A stretch of 64,000 nucleotides of DNA from Pigmentiphaga sp. (GCA_023228945.1 JALOAI010000009.1:1-64000), one strand, 5' to 3'. Shown: positions 49,088-58,632, counted from the first letter of the stretch. Notes: generated by a model from the letters alone, not told the origin. Numbers and translations are program-made.

Positions 49088-50045
49088 CGTTGGCGCGCCT
49101 GACCGTCGATTGCCAGAGCTCCGCCTCGCGGTCCAGCCTGGCCTGGAAAGCTTGCCTATCTTCCGGCTGAACTTGCAGGCCCATCGCTTCCAGCCGAGCG
49201 ATGTTGGCGGGGTCCCGGGCAGCTTGCAGCAGGGCGCGTTCGAGGCGGGCCACACGATCATCGGGCGTGTCGCTGCGTACGGCCAGGCCGATCCAGCCCA
49301 TTCCGGAGAGTTCGCTGAGGCCGAGTTCGGTCATACTGGGCACGTCGGGCAGGAGCGGCGAACGGGTGTCGCCCAGCGTGGCCAGCGCCCGCACCGATCC
49401 GTTCTTCACATGGGTAGCCTGGGCGAAGAGATTATCCATGGCGGCGTCCACCCGGCCGGAGATCAGGTCGGGCAACAGGGCCGCGCTGCCCTTGTACGGC
49501 ACCGGCACCACCTGTACGTCGAGCTCCTGGCCGATCAACAGACTGACCAGGTGGGGCACCGTGCCTATCCCCGGCGAGGCGATGGTAACGGTATCCGGCC
49601 GCTCGCGCGCCGCCTGGAAAAGCTCCTGCGGCGTCGTGAAGGGCGAGTCGCGGGGTACGACCAGCACATTGGGGTTCAGGGCGACCAGGCCCACGCCCCG
49701 GAGGGCGCGCATCGGATCGTAGCCCAGGTCGGGATACAGGGCGGGGTTGACGACCAGGGGCGGCACCGCCAACAGAAAGGTATGGCCATCGGCCGGCGCC
49801 TGGATCACGGCTTCCGTGCCGATGTTGGTGGCGCCGCCGGGCCGGTTGACGATGACCACGGGATGGCCCAGATCGGCGCTCATCGCGGTGCCGATGGCGC
49901 GGGCCACCGAGTCGGTGGCGCCTCCGGGGGGATACGGAACAGTCCATTGCAGGGCTCGATCGGGAAAGTTGGCCGCTCGCGCGGCACCAACCGCCCAGAC
50001 TCCGGCAGCGAAGGTCGCGCCTTTCAGCAAAGTACGTCGTTTCAT
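49074..50045 (-). CDS. Bug-family periplasmic solute receptor (3)
   Basis: A 323-residue tripartite tricarboxylate transporter receptor with an RR-type signal peptide (MKRRTLLKGATFAAGVWAVG, cleavage near ARA). Its signatures are WTVPYPPGGATDSVARAIG, VVIVNRPGGATNIGTEAV and IASPGIGTVPHLVSLLIG. The C-terminus overlaps the end of the LysR gene. It follows the choline-sulfatase gene on the same strand after 160 bp containing a dispersed repeat. The sulfatase association suggests a sulfate-ester or choline-type ligand, which is inference. Confidence 0.9.
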   Translation of the reverse strand: MKRRTLLKGATFAAGVWAVGAARAANFPDRALQWTVPYPPGGATDSVARAIGTAMSADLGHPVVIVNRPGGATNIGTEAVIQAPADGHTFLLAVPPLVVNPALYPDLGYDPMRALRGVGLVALNPNVLVVPRDSPFTTPQELFQAARERPDTVTIASPGIGTVPHLVSLLIGQELDVQVVPVPYKGSAALLPDLISGRVDAAMDNLFAQATHVKNGSVRALATLGDTRSPLLPDVPSMTELGLSELSGMGWIGLAVRSDTPDDRVARLERALLQAARDPANIARLEAMGLQVQPEDRQAFQARLDREAELWQSTVRRANVTVG

Positions 50046-50090
50046 GATGTCATCCTCCAGATATGGTCGACCCGTGGGGGGCGATCCCTG

Positions 50091-50165
50091 ATGAAGAACT
50101 CCGGCCTTTCGGCCGGAACGTCTCCGCGACCCGTCCCGGGAGCCTTCGGCTACCTTGGATTCGGC
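50091..50165 (+). repeat. Dispersed hairpin repeat, copy C (partial)
   Basis: This resembles the first two thirds of 15963-16088. It includes ccggcc-tttc-ggccgg and gggagccttcggct. The distal part (gcttgcgcttgggcgcg) is missing. It lies between a Bug gene and the choline-sulfatase gene. Confidence 0.65.
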
Positions 50166-50205
50166 CTCGTCGGTCTCGCCACCGCGGTTTCTTGGCATGG
50201 TCCCG

Positions 50206-51786
50206 TTAGCGGGGTAATCGTGCATCGGCGGGACGGGGATGCTGTACTTCCGTGGGATCCACGGGCGGATAGCGCAAACGTCCCTTGACCACCGCGGGGC
50301 TGGAGCGGGCGCCGGCGCGAACATACTGCTGGCTGGCGTCGGTGAAGGGCTGAAAATCCCAGGCGCGAAAGTCGCCGGCCAGGCGGCTTTGCTGAACCAG
50401 GCGCCGTCGCGCCTGGCTTTCCAGAATCCTGGTGTGCAGGGTGCCGGGATCCCAGGTGTCGCGCAGCCGCGCCAGCAACCGCGACTGGATCGCCGCCACC
50501 TCGGGTTGGCCGGCGAGATTGCGGGTTTCGTGGGGGTCGTGCTGCAGATCGTAGAGCTGAAGGGGGTCGCCTTCGGCGAAGATCAGTTTCCAGCGGTCTT
50601 CCCGCACCATCAGGCAGGGAGCGTGGGCGCCTTCGCCATTCATTTCGCCAAACACCGCGTCGCCGGGCTCGGGCGCCTTCGCGCCGGGGCGTATCAAAGA
50701 GCGGCCCTCCAACCCCGCGAGGGTCTCGGCATCGGGCTTGATGCCGGCCAGATCGAGGATGGTGGGGAAGATGTCCACCAGCGACACGAGTTTGTCGGAG
50801 ACCGCGGCGTGCTGCTGTCCCGGCAGCGACAGCAGCAGGGGTATGCGGATGGCCGGATCGAAATGTACCCATTTATACCAGAGGCCGCGCTCGCCCAGCA
50901 TATCGCCGTGGTCGGAGGTGAAGATCACCGCGGTTGACTCTCGCAGGTCCATGGCGTCGAGGGCGTCGAGCAGCCGGCCGACATGGGCATCGACATAGCT
51001 GACCATGGCGTAATAGGCATGGCGGGCGGCTCGTACGTGGCCTTCGTCCACATCATGCTCGTCTTGACGGAACATGTACCAGAGCCGCTGGCTGTGCCGA
51101 TCCAGGCGGTGCAGCGGGATCGATGGCACCTTGGGCATGTCGATGTCGGCGGCACGGTAGAGGTCGAGGTACTCCGAGGTGGCCACGTAGGGATTGTGCG
51201 GGTGGGTGAGCGAGACCGCCAGGAAGAAAGGCCGATCCCGTTCCAGGCGCCCGAGATCGTAGATCTTCTGGATGCCCTGGTGGACGACGTCATCGTCGTA
51301 ATCGATCTGCAGGCTGCGCCGGCACTCGCCGGCTTCCACCACGCTGCGCATATTCATGCCGGTGGGCGCGATCGGAATCTCCTGGCGCCAATCCGGCGTC
51401 CAGCCGAAGTCGGAGGGGTAGATGTCGGTGGTCAGCCGTTCCTGGAATCCATGCTGCTGGTCGGGGCCGACAAAGTGCATTTTTCCCGACAGGGTGGTCG
51501 AGTAGCCGGCGAGCGTCAGGTGATGCAGGAAGGTCGGCGTCTCGGCGGAGAACTCCGAGGCATTGTCGTACACGCCCACCCGGCTGGGCAGGCGGCCCGT
51601 CAGCATCGCCACCCTCGATGGCGCGCACAGCGGGAAGTTGCAATACATATTGGCAAAGCGGGTGGCACGCGACGCCAGCCGGTCGAGATTGGGCGTGCGG
51701 CAGACGCCATTGCCATACAGCCGCAAGGCGAAGGCGGTCAGCTGGTCCGCCATCAACAACAGGATGTTGGGTCGTTCAACGCGCAT
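50206..51786 (-). CDS. betC: Choline-sulfatase
   Basis: A 526-residue type I sulfatase that hydrolyses choline-O-sulfate to choline and sulfate. The formylglycine precursor is Cys54 in FPLCAPSRVAMLTG (CxPSR motif), the position known for BetC. Metal ligands are visible in NILLLMADQLTAF and IFTSDHGDMLGERGLW. The C-terminal choline-sulfatase extension (RRLVQQSRLAGDFRAWDFQP then DASQQYVRAG) supports the substrate assignment over generic sulfatases. It sits between two Bug receptor genes on the same strand. No betA/betB genes are in the window. Confidence 0.9.
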   Translation of the reverse strand: MRVERPNILLLMADQLTAFALRLYGNGVCRTPNLDRLASRATRFANMYCNFPLCAPSRVAMLTGRLPSRVGVYDNASEFSAETPTFLHHLTLAGYSTTLSGKMHFVGPDQQHGFQERLTTDIYPSDFGWTPDWRQEIPIAPTGMNMRSVVEAGECRRSLQIDYDDDVVHQGIQKIYDLGRLERDRPFFLAVSLTHPHNPYVATSEYLDLYRAADIDMPKVPSIPLHRLDRHSQRLWYMFRQDEHDVDEGHVRAARHAYYAMVSYVDAHVGRLLDALDAMDLRESTAVIFTSDHGDMLGERGLWYKWVHFDPAIRIPLLLSLPGQQHAAVSDKLVSLVDIFPTILDLAGIKPDAETLAGLEGRSLIRPGAKAPEPGDAVFGEMNGEGAHAPCLMVREDRWKLIFAEGDPLQLYDLQHDPHETRNLAGQPEVAAIQSRLLARLRDTWDPGTLHTRILESQARRRLVQQSRLAGDFRAWDFQPFTDASQQYVRAGARSSPAVVKGRLRYPPVDPTEVQHPRPADARLPR

Positions 51787-51808
51787 CGTTATTTCCTTCG
51801 TTTGCGGA

Positions 51809-52828
51809 TCAGGCGCCGGCTTGCTTCAAGTTGGCCAGCAGGCTCTCCCACTGCCGCGTCTCGCCCTGGATCCGCGCCTCGACGGCGTCGGCGGGCTGGA
51901 AGAAGGGGTCGATGCCGGCCGTGCGCAATCGTTCGATCGTGGCGGGTTCCGCCAATGATGCCGACAAGGCCTCGGCCAAAGTCGCTTTCACGGGGTTGGG
52001 CACATCCTTCGGCACCATCAGCGTGAGCCAGGAGGCGCCGGAGAAGCCATCCAGCCCCTGGGCCGACAAGGCGGGCACGTCCGGCAACAGCGGCTGGGGC
52101 CGCTCGGAAGTGAGCCCCAGTGGCAGCAGGGTGCCGGCCTGGATATGGGGCAGCACGCCGGGAATGAGCGCTACGATGCAATCGATGTTGCCTGCCAGCA
52201 GATCCTGGACGGCGGGATTCAGGCCTTTGTAAGGCACATGGGTGAGCTGGACGCCGAAGTCGCGGTTCAGCCATTCGGCATACAGATGACCGGCCGTGGC
52301 GTTACCGCCCGAACCCGCGGTGAGGGGGCGTTCGCGGCCGTGAGCGAGAAAATCCGCCACCGACTTGATCGGCGAGCGGGCATTGACGACCAGTACGCTG
52401 GAGAGCTCGCCGATTTGGCCGACGGGCTCCAGAGCAGGAACGCGGGTGCCGTCGCCATAGAAGTACGGGTTTACGGTCAGCATGGAATCCAGGGCCAGCA
52501 GCAGGGTATGGCCGTCGGGCCGGCTGGAGGCGACGTCTTCGGCGCCGATATTGCCGCCGGCCCCGGCCTTGTTGACGACGATGACGTTCTGGTGCAATTG
52601 CCGGCCCAGCGGGTCGGCCAGGGCGCGGCCGGTGATGTCCACCGGCCCGCCCGGCACGAAAGGAACCACCAAATTCAATTGGCGTTCCGGGAATCCATCG
52701 CGCGCCCGGGCGCCGAGCGGCATCAGCGTGGCGGCGGCCAGGGCCGTGGCGCCCTGCAACAGCCGCCGCCGCTGGGCGTCCGGTCGATGGGAAGCTTGCG
52801 GGGATGCTTGTCGGGTGCTGGCGTGCAT
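51809..52828 (-). CDS. Bug-family periplasmic solute receptor (4)
   Basis: A 339-residue tripartite tricarboxylate transporter receptor with a twin-arginine-like signal (QRRRLLQGATALAAATLMPL). Mature-part signatures are LNLVVPFVPGGPVDITGRALA, VIVVNKAGAGGNIGAEDV and LTAGSGGNATAGHLYAEWL. It directly precedes the choline-sulfatase gene (22 bp), so it is probably its transport partner, delivering choline sulfate or a related ester to the periplasmic side of a shared TctAB permease. The pairing is inference. Confidence 0.9.
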   Translation of the reverse strand: MHASTRQASPQASHRPDAQRRRLLQGATALAAATLMPLGARARDGFPERQLNLVVPFVPGGPVDITGRALADPLGRQLHQNVIVVNKAGAGGNIGAEDVASSRPDGHTLLLALDSMLTVNPYFYGDGTRVPALEPVGQIGELSSVLVVNARSPIKSVADFLAHGRERPLTAGSGGNATAGHLYAEWLNRDFGVQLTHVPYKGLNPAVQDLLAGNIDCIVALIPGVLPHIQAGTLLPLGLTSERPQPLLPDVPALSAQGLDGFSGASWLTLMVPKDVPNPVKATLAEALSASLAEPATIERLRTAGIDPFFQPADAVEARIQGETRQWESLLANLKQAGA

Positions 52829-53094
52829 GCGGGTCTCCTTGTCGTTATGTCCTGGGCTGATTGAAGCCTGCAGGCCATCGTAAGACCTACGGCGCGAGTG
52901 GCGGTAATAGAGAAGTCTTGCGCTGGGTCATCGGAAAAAATGATGCCCATGCCGCCTGGCGGCAAGACTCACGCCCCCTCGACTATGATGGCGCAAGCGA
53001 CCGGATCGTGTGGCTTGCGACCGCGAAGACGGCTGTGCCGAGCCGCAGAGCGCCGGGGGATGAGAGCCGGCTTTTTCGAGGAGCATCGAAATTC

Positions 53095-54105
53095 ATGGAG
53101 AGTCAAGGCACGGACCGTCACGAGCTGCCCGCGGAGGGTGTGATCCTGGCTTGGGCTGTCGGCGATGACGGAGAAGGGGCCGCCGTGGCGCCGGGAGATT
53201 TGCAGCCGTATCTGGCCGGCGCCAGAGGGATGTTGTGGCTGCACGTGAATCTGGCGGATCGCAAGGTCATCCGCTGGCTGGAGAACTGGCCGTTCCTGCC
53301 CCGGGACATCCGTTCCACGCTGCGCAGGCACTCCGCGGTGGCGCGCCAGGACGTAGTGACCATCTTCGAGGACGGTTTGTTGTTCAAGTTATCGGACTTC
53401 CAGCTCAGTTCGGACGACGAGAACCCGCGCTTCCAGACGTTCTGGTGCTACCTCACGGAACAGGTGCTGATCACCGGCGGCTATGCGCCGCTCAAGACGT
53501 TCGACGAACTGCGGCATCGTATGCAGAGGCGGCAGTTTGCGCCGCGCACTCCCGCGCAGATTTTCCATGAGCTGATCGACGTGCGTTCGCTCTTCATCGA
53601 CCAGGCCATCGAACGGCTATCGGTCGAGGTCGACGCTTTGGAAGAGCTGATCATCAGCGACCAGGATCTGCCGGGCGATAAGTCGATCGGCCGCATCCGC
53701 ATCCTGTGCAATCGCATCCGCCGTTCCTTCAACCAAGAAAAGCTCGAGCTGTACCACATGCTGCGCAAGGCGCCCGAAGGCATGCTCGCGGCGCATCGCG
53801 AGGTGATCGAAGGGCACTACGAAGACCTCACCCATTCGCTCGATCTGGTGGACAGCCTGTCGAACCGGGCCCGGGTGGTGCAGGACGAGCAGACGGCACA
53901 TGTGGCCGATCGCAACGCCCGCAACCTGAACATGCTGTCGGTCGTGACTATCTTTTTCCTGCCCATGACGCTGATTACCGGCATCATGGGCATGAACATG
54001 GCCGACCTGCCCGGCCTGCGGGCGTCGTTCTATCCGGTGATGGGGCTGATGCTCGGCTTGTGCCTGCTGGTGTACGTGCTGTTGCGCATCAAGAAACTGC
54101 TTTGA
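53095..54105 (+). CDS. zntB: CorA-family metal channel (ZntB-like)
   Basis: A 336-residue 2-TM-GxN protein that moves divalent cations, probably zinc, across the inner membrane. The N-terminal cytosolic domain contains GMLWLHVNLADRKVIRWLEN and the long helix around LFIDQAIERLSVEVDALEELI. The C-terminus has the two membrane helices with the GMN selectivity motif in TGIMGMNMADLPG, then VMGLMLGLCLLVYVLL. The start at 53095 has a GAGGAG 11 bases before it; upstream ATGs lack one. Its end overlaps the convergent gene by 17 bp. Confidence 0.88.
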   Translation: MESQGTDRHELPAEGVILAWAVGDDGEGAAVAPGDLQPYLAGARGMLWLHVNLADRKVIRWLENWPFLPRDIRSTLRRHSAVARQDVVTIFEDGLLFKLSDFQLSSDDENPRFQTFWCYLTEQVLITGGYAPLKTFDELRHRMQRRQFAPRTPAQIFHELIDVRSLFIDQAIERLSVEVDALEELIISDQDLPGDKSIGRIRILCNRIRRSFNQEKLELYHMLRKAPEGMLAAHREVIEGHYEDLTHSLDLVDSLSNRARVVQDEQTAHVADRNARNLNMLSVVTIFFLPMTLITGIMGMNMADLPGLRASFYPVMGLMLGLCLLVYVLLRIKKLL

Positions 54106-55132
54106 TCTCCGGCGGTAGGCGGCACGCACGGGGCTCCAGCAACCAATGAAGCTCCTGGTCCACTTGCCGCCATTCGATGCCGGAAGCGAGGTGGCCGTAG
54201 GGGCTTTCCAACACACGATAGCGGAATTCCGGTATGTTGGCCCGTTCCAGGAGCACAGGCGTTTGTGGGTCCGGCGGAAACAAGGCGTCGGTGGAGCACT
54301 GCATGATTAGCGTTTTGGCGCGAAGCCGGTCCAGGAGGGGGCGGCTATCGAAGGCTTCCGCTGCGCCAGCCAGGATGACCAGGCTATTGGCATCGAATTG
54401 TTCGGCCCAGGCACGGCTGGCGGCCTGGAGGTGGGCCTGGCATTCTCCCGTGGATGCGAATTGGTCTTGATAGAACCTTTCAAGCCCATAGGCGCGCAAT
54501 GTATTCAATCGTAGTGCCGTCATCGACTCGATCATGACCGGCGTCCACCCATGCCAGCCGCCCTGCCAGCCGGGTAGGGCCGCCAGGGCCCTGCGTTGGG
54601 ATTCGGCGCTCAGGCCAGGCGGTGTCGACAAGCCGGACACGATCACCCCGATAGCGTCCACGTCGTCGGGATAATCGAGCGCCCATTGCAATGCCTGGAA
54701 GCCGCCATAGGAGGGGCCGACGACGGCGCGCAGATGCGGCACACCGAGCTTCTTCAGGGCCAGCCGTTGCACCGCGACGATATCGCGCAAGGTAATGGCC
54801 GGGAAGCCGGGCCCCCAGGTTTGGCCCGTAGCGGGGTTGAGGGTGTTCGGGCCGGTGGTGCCATAAGACGAGCCCAGCATGTTCATACAAATTACATGCC
54901 AGAATCGCGGATCGAGCGCGCCATCTGGCTGCAGGAAACCGTCCCATGCGCCCTCCGCGGTGAGAGGGCCTGGTTCCAGCATGGCGGGGCCGCTGGTGTA
55001 GCCATGGGTAACGAGCACGGCGTTGTTGTGGGCCGGATCGAACGTGCCGAACTCGGTATAGGCCACGACGACGTCGGGCAGCTCGATGCCGGATTCCAGA
55101 GCGAAAGGACCAAGGGCAATGGTTTTGTGCAT
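54089..55132 (-). CDS. MetX-like alpha/beta hydrolase
   Basis: A 347-residue alpha/beta-fold enzyme resembling homoserine O-acetyltransferase. The nucleophile elbow is GPSYGGFQALQW (Ser141). The acid is probably Asp in CSTDALFPP and the base His in PYGHLASG. Upstream NNAVLVTHGYTSGP and NMLGSSYGTTGPNT match the family. Whether it transfers acyl groups or hydrolyses esters is not decidable. It follows a Bug receptor on the same strand. The ATG at 55132 was chosen; an ATG at 55162 overlapping the Bug stop (ATGA) is a coupled alternative. The end overlaps zntB by 17 bp. Confidence 0.8.
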   Translation of the reverse strand: MHKTIALGPFALESGIELPDVVVAYTEFGTFDPAHNNAVLVTHGYTSGPAMLEPGPLTAEGAWDGFLQPDGALDPRFWHVICMNMLGSSYGTTGPNTLNPATGQTWGPGFPAITLRDIVAVQRLALKKLGVPHLRAVVGPSYGGFQALQWALDYPDDVDAIGVIVSGLSTPPGLSAESQRRALAALPGWQGGWHGWTPVMIESMTALRLNTLRAYGLERFYQDQFASTGECQAHLQAASRAWAEQFDANSLVILAGAAEAFDSRPLLDRLRAKTLIMQCSTDALFPPDPQTPVLLERANIPEFRYRVLESPYGHLASGIEWRQVDQELHWLLEPRACRLPPEIKAVS

Positions 55133-55158
55133 GACTGGGGAGCAAGGGGGTTGCGGGA

Positions 55159-56154
55159 TCATTGCGCCTTGAGACCGGCGTTGCGGATCACGGCGGCCCA
55201 TTTGGCCGATTCATCATGTACGAAGCGTGTGAAGTCGTCGCTGGGTAGCGGACTGGCCCTGCTACCCATGAACTTTTGTTTCTCGATGAACGCCGGATTC
55301 GCGGCGGCCTTGAGGATCGCCGCCTCCAGGATGTCGCGCACCTGCGGAGCCAGGCCGGCAGGGGCGGAGATGCCCACCCATGTCGTGACTTCATAGTCGG
55401 GCAGTCCTTGTTCCGCCAGTGTGGGGACGTCGGGCAGGGACTCCAGGCGGGAGGCCGTGGTCACGCCCAGGGCACGCACTTTGCCGGACTCGATCATGGG
55501 CAGGGCGGCGTCGGTGTTGATGAACATCACGTCGATTGCGCCGCCGAGAAGGTCGGTGACCAGTTGCTGGTTCTGATAGGGAACGTGGGTGAGATCGACA
55601 CCTTGGCGCGACTTCAGAAGCTCCATGGCCAGATGACTGGAGGTGCCCACGCCCGAGCTACCGTAGTTCAAGGCCGCTGGCCGGGCCTTGGCCTGTGCCG
55701 TGAGATCCTGGAGCGATTGTATGGCGCTGTCCGCCCTTACGATAAGGACGGAGCCGCCGGAGCCTACCCGGGCGATGTGCTCGAAACTGGTATCGAAATC
55801 GAAGTTCTCGCGCGGCATCATGGTCTGGTTGATCGCATTGGCCACGGTGGAAAGATGCAGCGTATATCCGTCCGGCCTGGTGCGGGCGGCGCTCTCGGCG
55901 GCGATCATCGTCCCTGCGCCGGGCCGGTTCTCGACGATGACGGGTTGGCCCAGCAAGGGTGAGAGGCCTTCGATGAAGGTGCGGGCCACGGTGTCGGGCG
56001 GACTGCCCGCGGGGGCGCCCACCAATAGCTTGACCGGCCGCGCCGGATACGGGCTGGCGTCGGCGGCCGACGCCGGCAGAGGTAAAGCCAGGACAAACCA
56101 GGCCGCAAGGCTCGCGAGTGCAAAAGGCAGGGAACGGCGTACGGTATGTTTCAA
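55159..56154 (-). CDS. Bug-family periplasmic solute receptor (5)
   Basis: A 331-residue tripartite tricarboxylate transporter receptor. The signal peptide ends ALPLPASAAD. The family loops are VKLLVGAPAGSPPDTVARTFI and VIVENRPGAGTMIAAESAA, then NYGSSGVGTSSHLAMELL. It is divergent from a LysR gene that shares a palindromic region with it and precedes the MetX-like hydrolase gene, so the three form a likely regulated uptake-and-conversion unit. The ligand is unknown. Confidence 0.91.
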   Translation of the reverse strand: MKHTVRRSLPFALASLAAWFVLALPLPASAADASPYPARPVKLLVGAPAGSPPDTVARTFIEGLSPLLGQPVIVENRPGAGTMIAAESAARTRPDGYTLHLSTVANAINQTMMPRENFDFDTSFEHIARVGSGGSVLIVRADSAIQSLQDLTAQAKARPAALNYGSSGVGTSSHLAMELLKSRQGVDLTHVPYQNQQLVTDLLGGAIDVMFINTDAALPMIESGKVRALGVTTASRLESLPDVPTLAEQGLPDYEVTTWVGISAPAGLAPQVRDILEAAILKAAANPAFIEKQKFMGSRASPLPSDDFTRFVHDESAKWAAVIRNAGLKAQ

Positions 56155-56248
56155 GGCGCTCTCCTTTCCGACGATGGAATAAAGGAAAAAGGAGACGTCA
56201 TTCTAGGAACGAGGAACGGAAGCGATAATATCGATTTTTCAATAAACA

Positions 56249-56267
56249 TCATCGAATTTTTCGATGA
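56249..56267. promoter_or_regulatory. Palindrome in the LysR/Bug divergent region
   Basis: Perfect 8-bp arms tcatcgaa and ttcgatga with a 3-base spacer. A second, imperfect atatcgatttttcaat lies just left of it. It overlaps the first ATG of the LysR frame (56264), arguing that the real start is the ATG at 56276 and that the site is an autoregulatory operator. Confidence 0.5.
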
Positions 56268-56275
56268 AGTCGGCC

Positions 56276-57181
56276 ATGATCGATATCCCGCTGCTACGGG
56301 TTTTCCAGAGTCTGGTGCGCCGGGGTTCGGTAACCGCGGCCGCGCGGGAACTGGGCGTCTCGCAGTCCACCGCCAGTTACTCCCTGGCGTGCCTGCGCCG
56401 GCACTATGGCGACCCTCTGTTCATTCGCGCCGGTAGCCGTTTGATCCCGACCCCGTTGGCGGCGGCTCTGGTCGACGACATTGACCGCATCCTTCTCGAT
56501 CTGGAGCGCATCCAGGCGCCCGTCGATGCCTTCGATCCCACGGTATCCCGGCGCAAATTCCGGATTCATATGATCGATTTGGCTGAAGTCCTGCTATTGC
56601 CTCGTCTGTTGATGGCCTGCGAGGGAGAAGCCGCCTACGTACGGTTCGACATCATGCGTGGCAATGCCTTTGCGATACGTCAGGAGTTGGACAATGGCAG
56701 CCTGGATCTGGCCATCGGCACGCCATGGGAAGCCGAGAAATCCTTGCATCGGGCCCGCTTGTTGGAGCAAAAAGTGGTTGGGGTGGCCCGTCCCGGCCAT
56801 CCGCTTTCGGCGGAACTGGGCACAGTGCGGGGCTTCTTGCGCTGCCGGCATTGCGTGATCAAGGCCAGTGGGCCGATCCAGAGCGACATCGATCACGCCA
56901 TCGCGGCCTTGCCGCACCCGCGCCAGGTGGCGTTGGAAGTCCCTGGCGTGTTGGCGGTTCCGGAGATTGTCGCCAACTCCGATCTGATCGCCGTGGTCCC
57001 GGAAGGTTTGTTGCGCTTGTCGAGACCGAAGTTGCAGGTATTCGCCCCGCCTATCCGGACTTCGAGCTTCGTGGTGATGCAGCATTGGCCGGCTCGCTTG
57101 CAAAAAGATCCCGGTCATCAATGGTTGCGCCGGCTGTTGCGGCGGGTGGTTCAGAACGAGGCGACAGAGCGGGCCGGTTAG
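56276..57181 (+). CDS. LysR family transcriptional regulator (2)
   Basis: A 301-residue LysR regulator with the N-terminal winged helix (LLRVFQSLVRRGSVTAAARELGVSQSTASYSLA) and a NodD/DntR-like co-inducer domain (RKFRIHMIDLAEVLLLPRLL then LDLAIGTPWE). The ATG at 56276 was chosen because the upstream ATG lies inside a palindrome. It is divergent from Bug receptor 5 and overlaps a convergent FAD-linked dehydrogenase gene by four bases at its end. It likely controls the Bug-hydrolase unit. Confidence 0.86.
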   Translation: MIDIPLLRVFQSLVRRGSVTAAARELGVSQSTASYSLACLRRHYGDPLFIRAGSRLIPTPLAAALVDDIDRILLDLERIQAPVDAFDPTVSRRKFRIHMIDLAEVLLLPRLLMACEGEAAYVRFDIMRGNAFAIRQELDNGSLDLAIGTPWEAEKSLHRARLLEQKVVGVARPGHPLSAELGTVRGFLRCRHCVIKASGPIQSDIDHAIAALPHPRQVALEVPGVLAVPEIVANSDLIAVVPEGLLRLSRPKLQVFAPPIRTSSFVVMQHWPARLQKDPGHQWLRRLLRRVVQNEATERAG

Positions 57182-58605
57182 CGGGCTGGTTCAGGCGCCC
57201 CATCCAGAATACGTCCGGGGTTGAGTATGCCTCTGGGGTCGAACACCGCCTTGAGCTGGCGCATGATGGTCAGTTCGTCGGCGGAGCGGCTATGGTGCAG
57301 GAAGGGCTTCTTCACCACGCCCACGCCGTGCTCGCCCGAGATCGAGCCGCCGTAGTCGCCTACCGTGGCATAAACGGCGGCTTCCATGGCATGAAGATCG
57401 GCGGCGTCCGGATAGGGGCCGGTGAGCAGATGCAGATTGTCGTCGCCCAGGTGCCCGAAAAACAGGTGGCGCGGCTCGGGATAGCGCTCGGCGAGCCGCG
57501 CGCCCACTTGCTGGACGAAATCGCCCATGCGAGCCACCGGGATCGCAACGTCGAAGGCGGCAAAGGGTTTGAGGCGGCCGAGCAGCTCGCCCACCGATTC
57601 GCGGTAGGCCCACAGGCTGTGGTTGTCGTCGAGCGACTGGGCGACGATGACGTCGCTGACGATGTCGTGTTCGAGCGCCTGGCCCAGCGTCTGCTCCAGT
57701 TGCTGCCGGTCGGCCGCGTCGTCCACCCCCTGGGTTTCGACCAGCGCATAGACCGGCGCGGGATCGCCAAAGGGGGGCCGCAGTTGCGAGACCTCGCAAC
57801 TGGCGGTCATGAAGTCTTGCCACATCAACTCGAAGGCGGACAGACCCGGCAAGGCGCGACGCAGTTCGCGCACCAACCGGGTGGCGGCCTGGAACGACGG
57901 TAACGCACAGAGCGCCACGGTGGTGGCGGTGGCGCGTGGCGAGAGCTTGAGGGTCAGGCGGGTGATGATCCCGAGTGTGCCTTCGGCGCCGATGAACAGA
58001 TGTTTGAGATCCACACCGGTGGTGTTCTTGGTGACGCGCCCGAGAAGATCGAGCAGACGGCCGTCGGGCAGCGCGACCTCCAGCCCCAGCACGAGGTTGC
58101 GCATGGTGCCGTAGCGGATGACCCGGTTGCCGCCGGCGTTGGTGGCGGCGTTGCCGCCCACCTGGCAGGAGCCGCGCGCGCCGAGGTCGAGGGGAAAGGC
58201 CCAACCTTCGGTTTCGACATGCTGTTGCAGGACTTCGAGCGCGACGCCGGCCTGCACCAGCACGGTGCCGCCTACGGTGTCGAAGTCTTCGATGGCGTTG
58301 AGCCGGGAAAGCGAGAGCACGATCTCGCCGGCCTGTGGGGTGGCGCCGCCGGTGAGGCCGGTGAGGCCGCCCTGGACAGCGATGGGCTGGCCATGCTCAT
58401 GGCACAGGCGGAGGGTGCCGGCCACTTGCCCTGGCGTACGGGGGAACAGGACGATCGGCGGCTGTACATGGGGCGCCTCGCTCCAATCGCCGGCGTGGGC
58501 GGCGTTGCGGGCAGGGTCGTGCGAGATGGCATCGTCGCCCAAAAGCGCCGCGAGGGAGGCCGCAAGGTCTGGGGAGAGCGGGGCGTAGTCGGTCGGTAGG
58601 GGCAT
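57178..58605 (-). CDS. FAD-linked oxidase (D-2-hydroxyacid dehydrogenase / GlcD-type)
   Basis: A 475-residue flavoprotein with an FAD-binding PCMH domain (IAVQGGLTGLTGGATPQAGEIVLSLSRLN) and ACQVGG-type SCQVGGNAATNAGGNRVIRYG for the flavin pocket. The C-terminal half carries the metal/substrate histidines in HLFFGHLGDDNLHLLTG and GSISGEHGVGVVKKPF, as in D-2-hydroxyglutarate and D-lactate dehydrogenases. It oxidises a D-2-hydroxy acid in the cytosol and passes electrons to the quinone or flavoprotein pool; the substrate is unknown. A LysR gene on the same strand precedes it by 27 bp. Confidence 0.88.
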   Translation of the reverse strand: MPLPTDYAPLSPDLAASLAALLGDDAISHDPARNAAHAGDWSEAPHVQPPIVLFPRTPGQVAGTLRLCHEHGQPIAVQGGLTGLTGGATPQAGEIVLSLSRLNAIEDFDTVGGTVLVQAGVALEVLQQHVETEGWAFPLDLGARGSCQVGGNAATNAGGNRVIRYGTMRNLVLGLEVALPDGRLLDLLGRVTKNTTGVDLKHLFIGAEGTLGIITRLTLKLSPRATATTVALCALPSFQAATRLVRELRRALPGLSAFELMWQDFMTASCEVSQLRPPFGDPAPVYALVETQGVDDAADRQQLEQTLGQALEHDIVSDVIVAQSLDDNHSLWAYRESVGELLGRLKPFAAFDVAIPVARMGDFVQQVGARLAERYPEPRHLFFGHLGDDNLHLLTGPYPDAADLHAMEAAVYATVGDYGGSISGEHGVGVVKKPFLHHSRSADELTIMRQLKAVFDPRGILNPGRILDGAPEPAR

Positions 58606-58632
58606 GGCGGGTTCCGGAAGTGGAGTGGCGGC

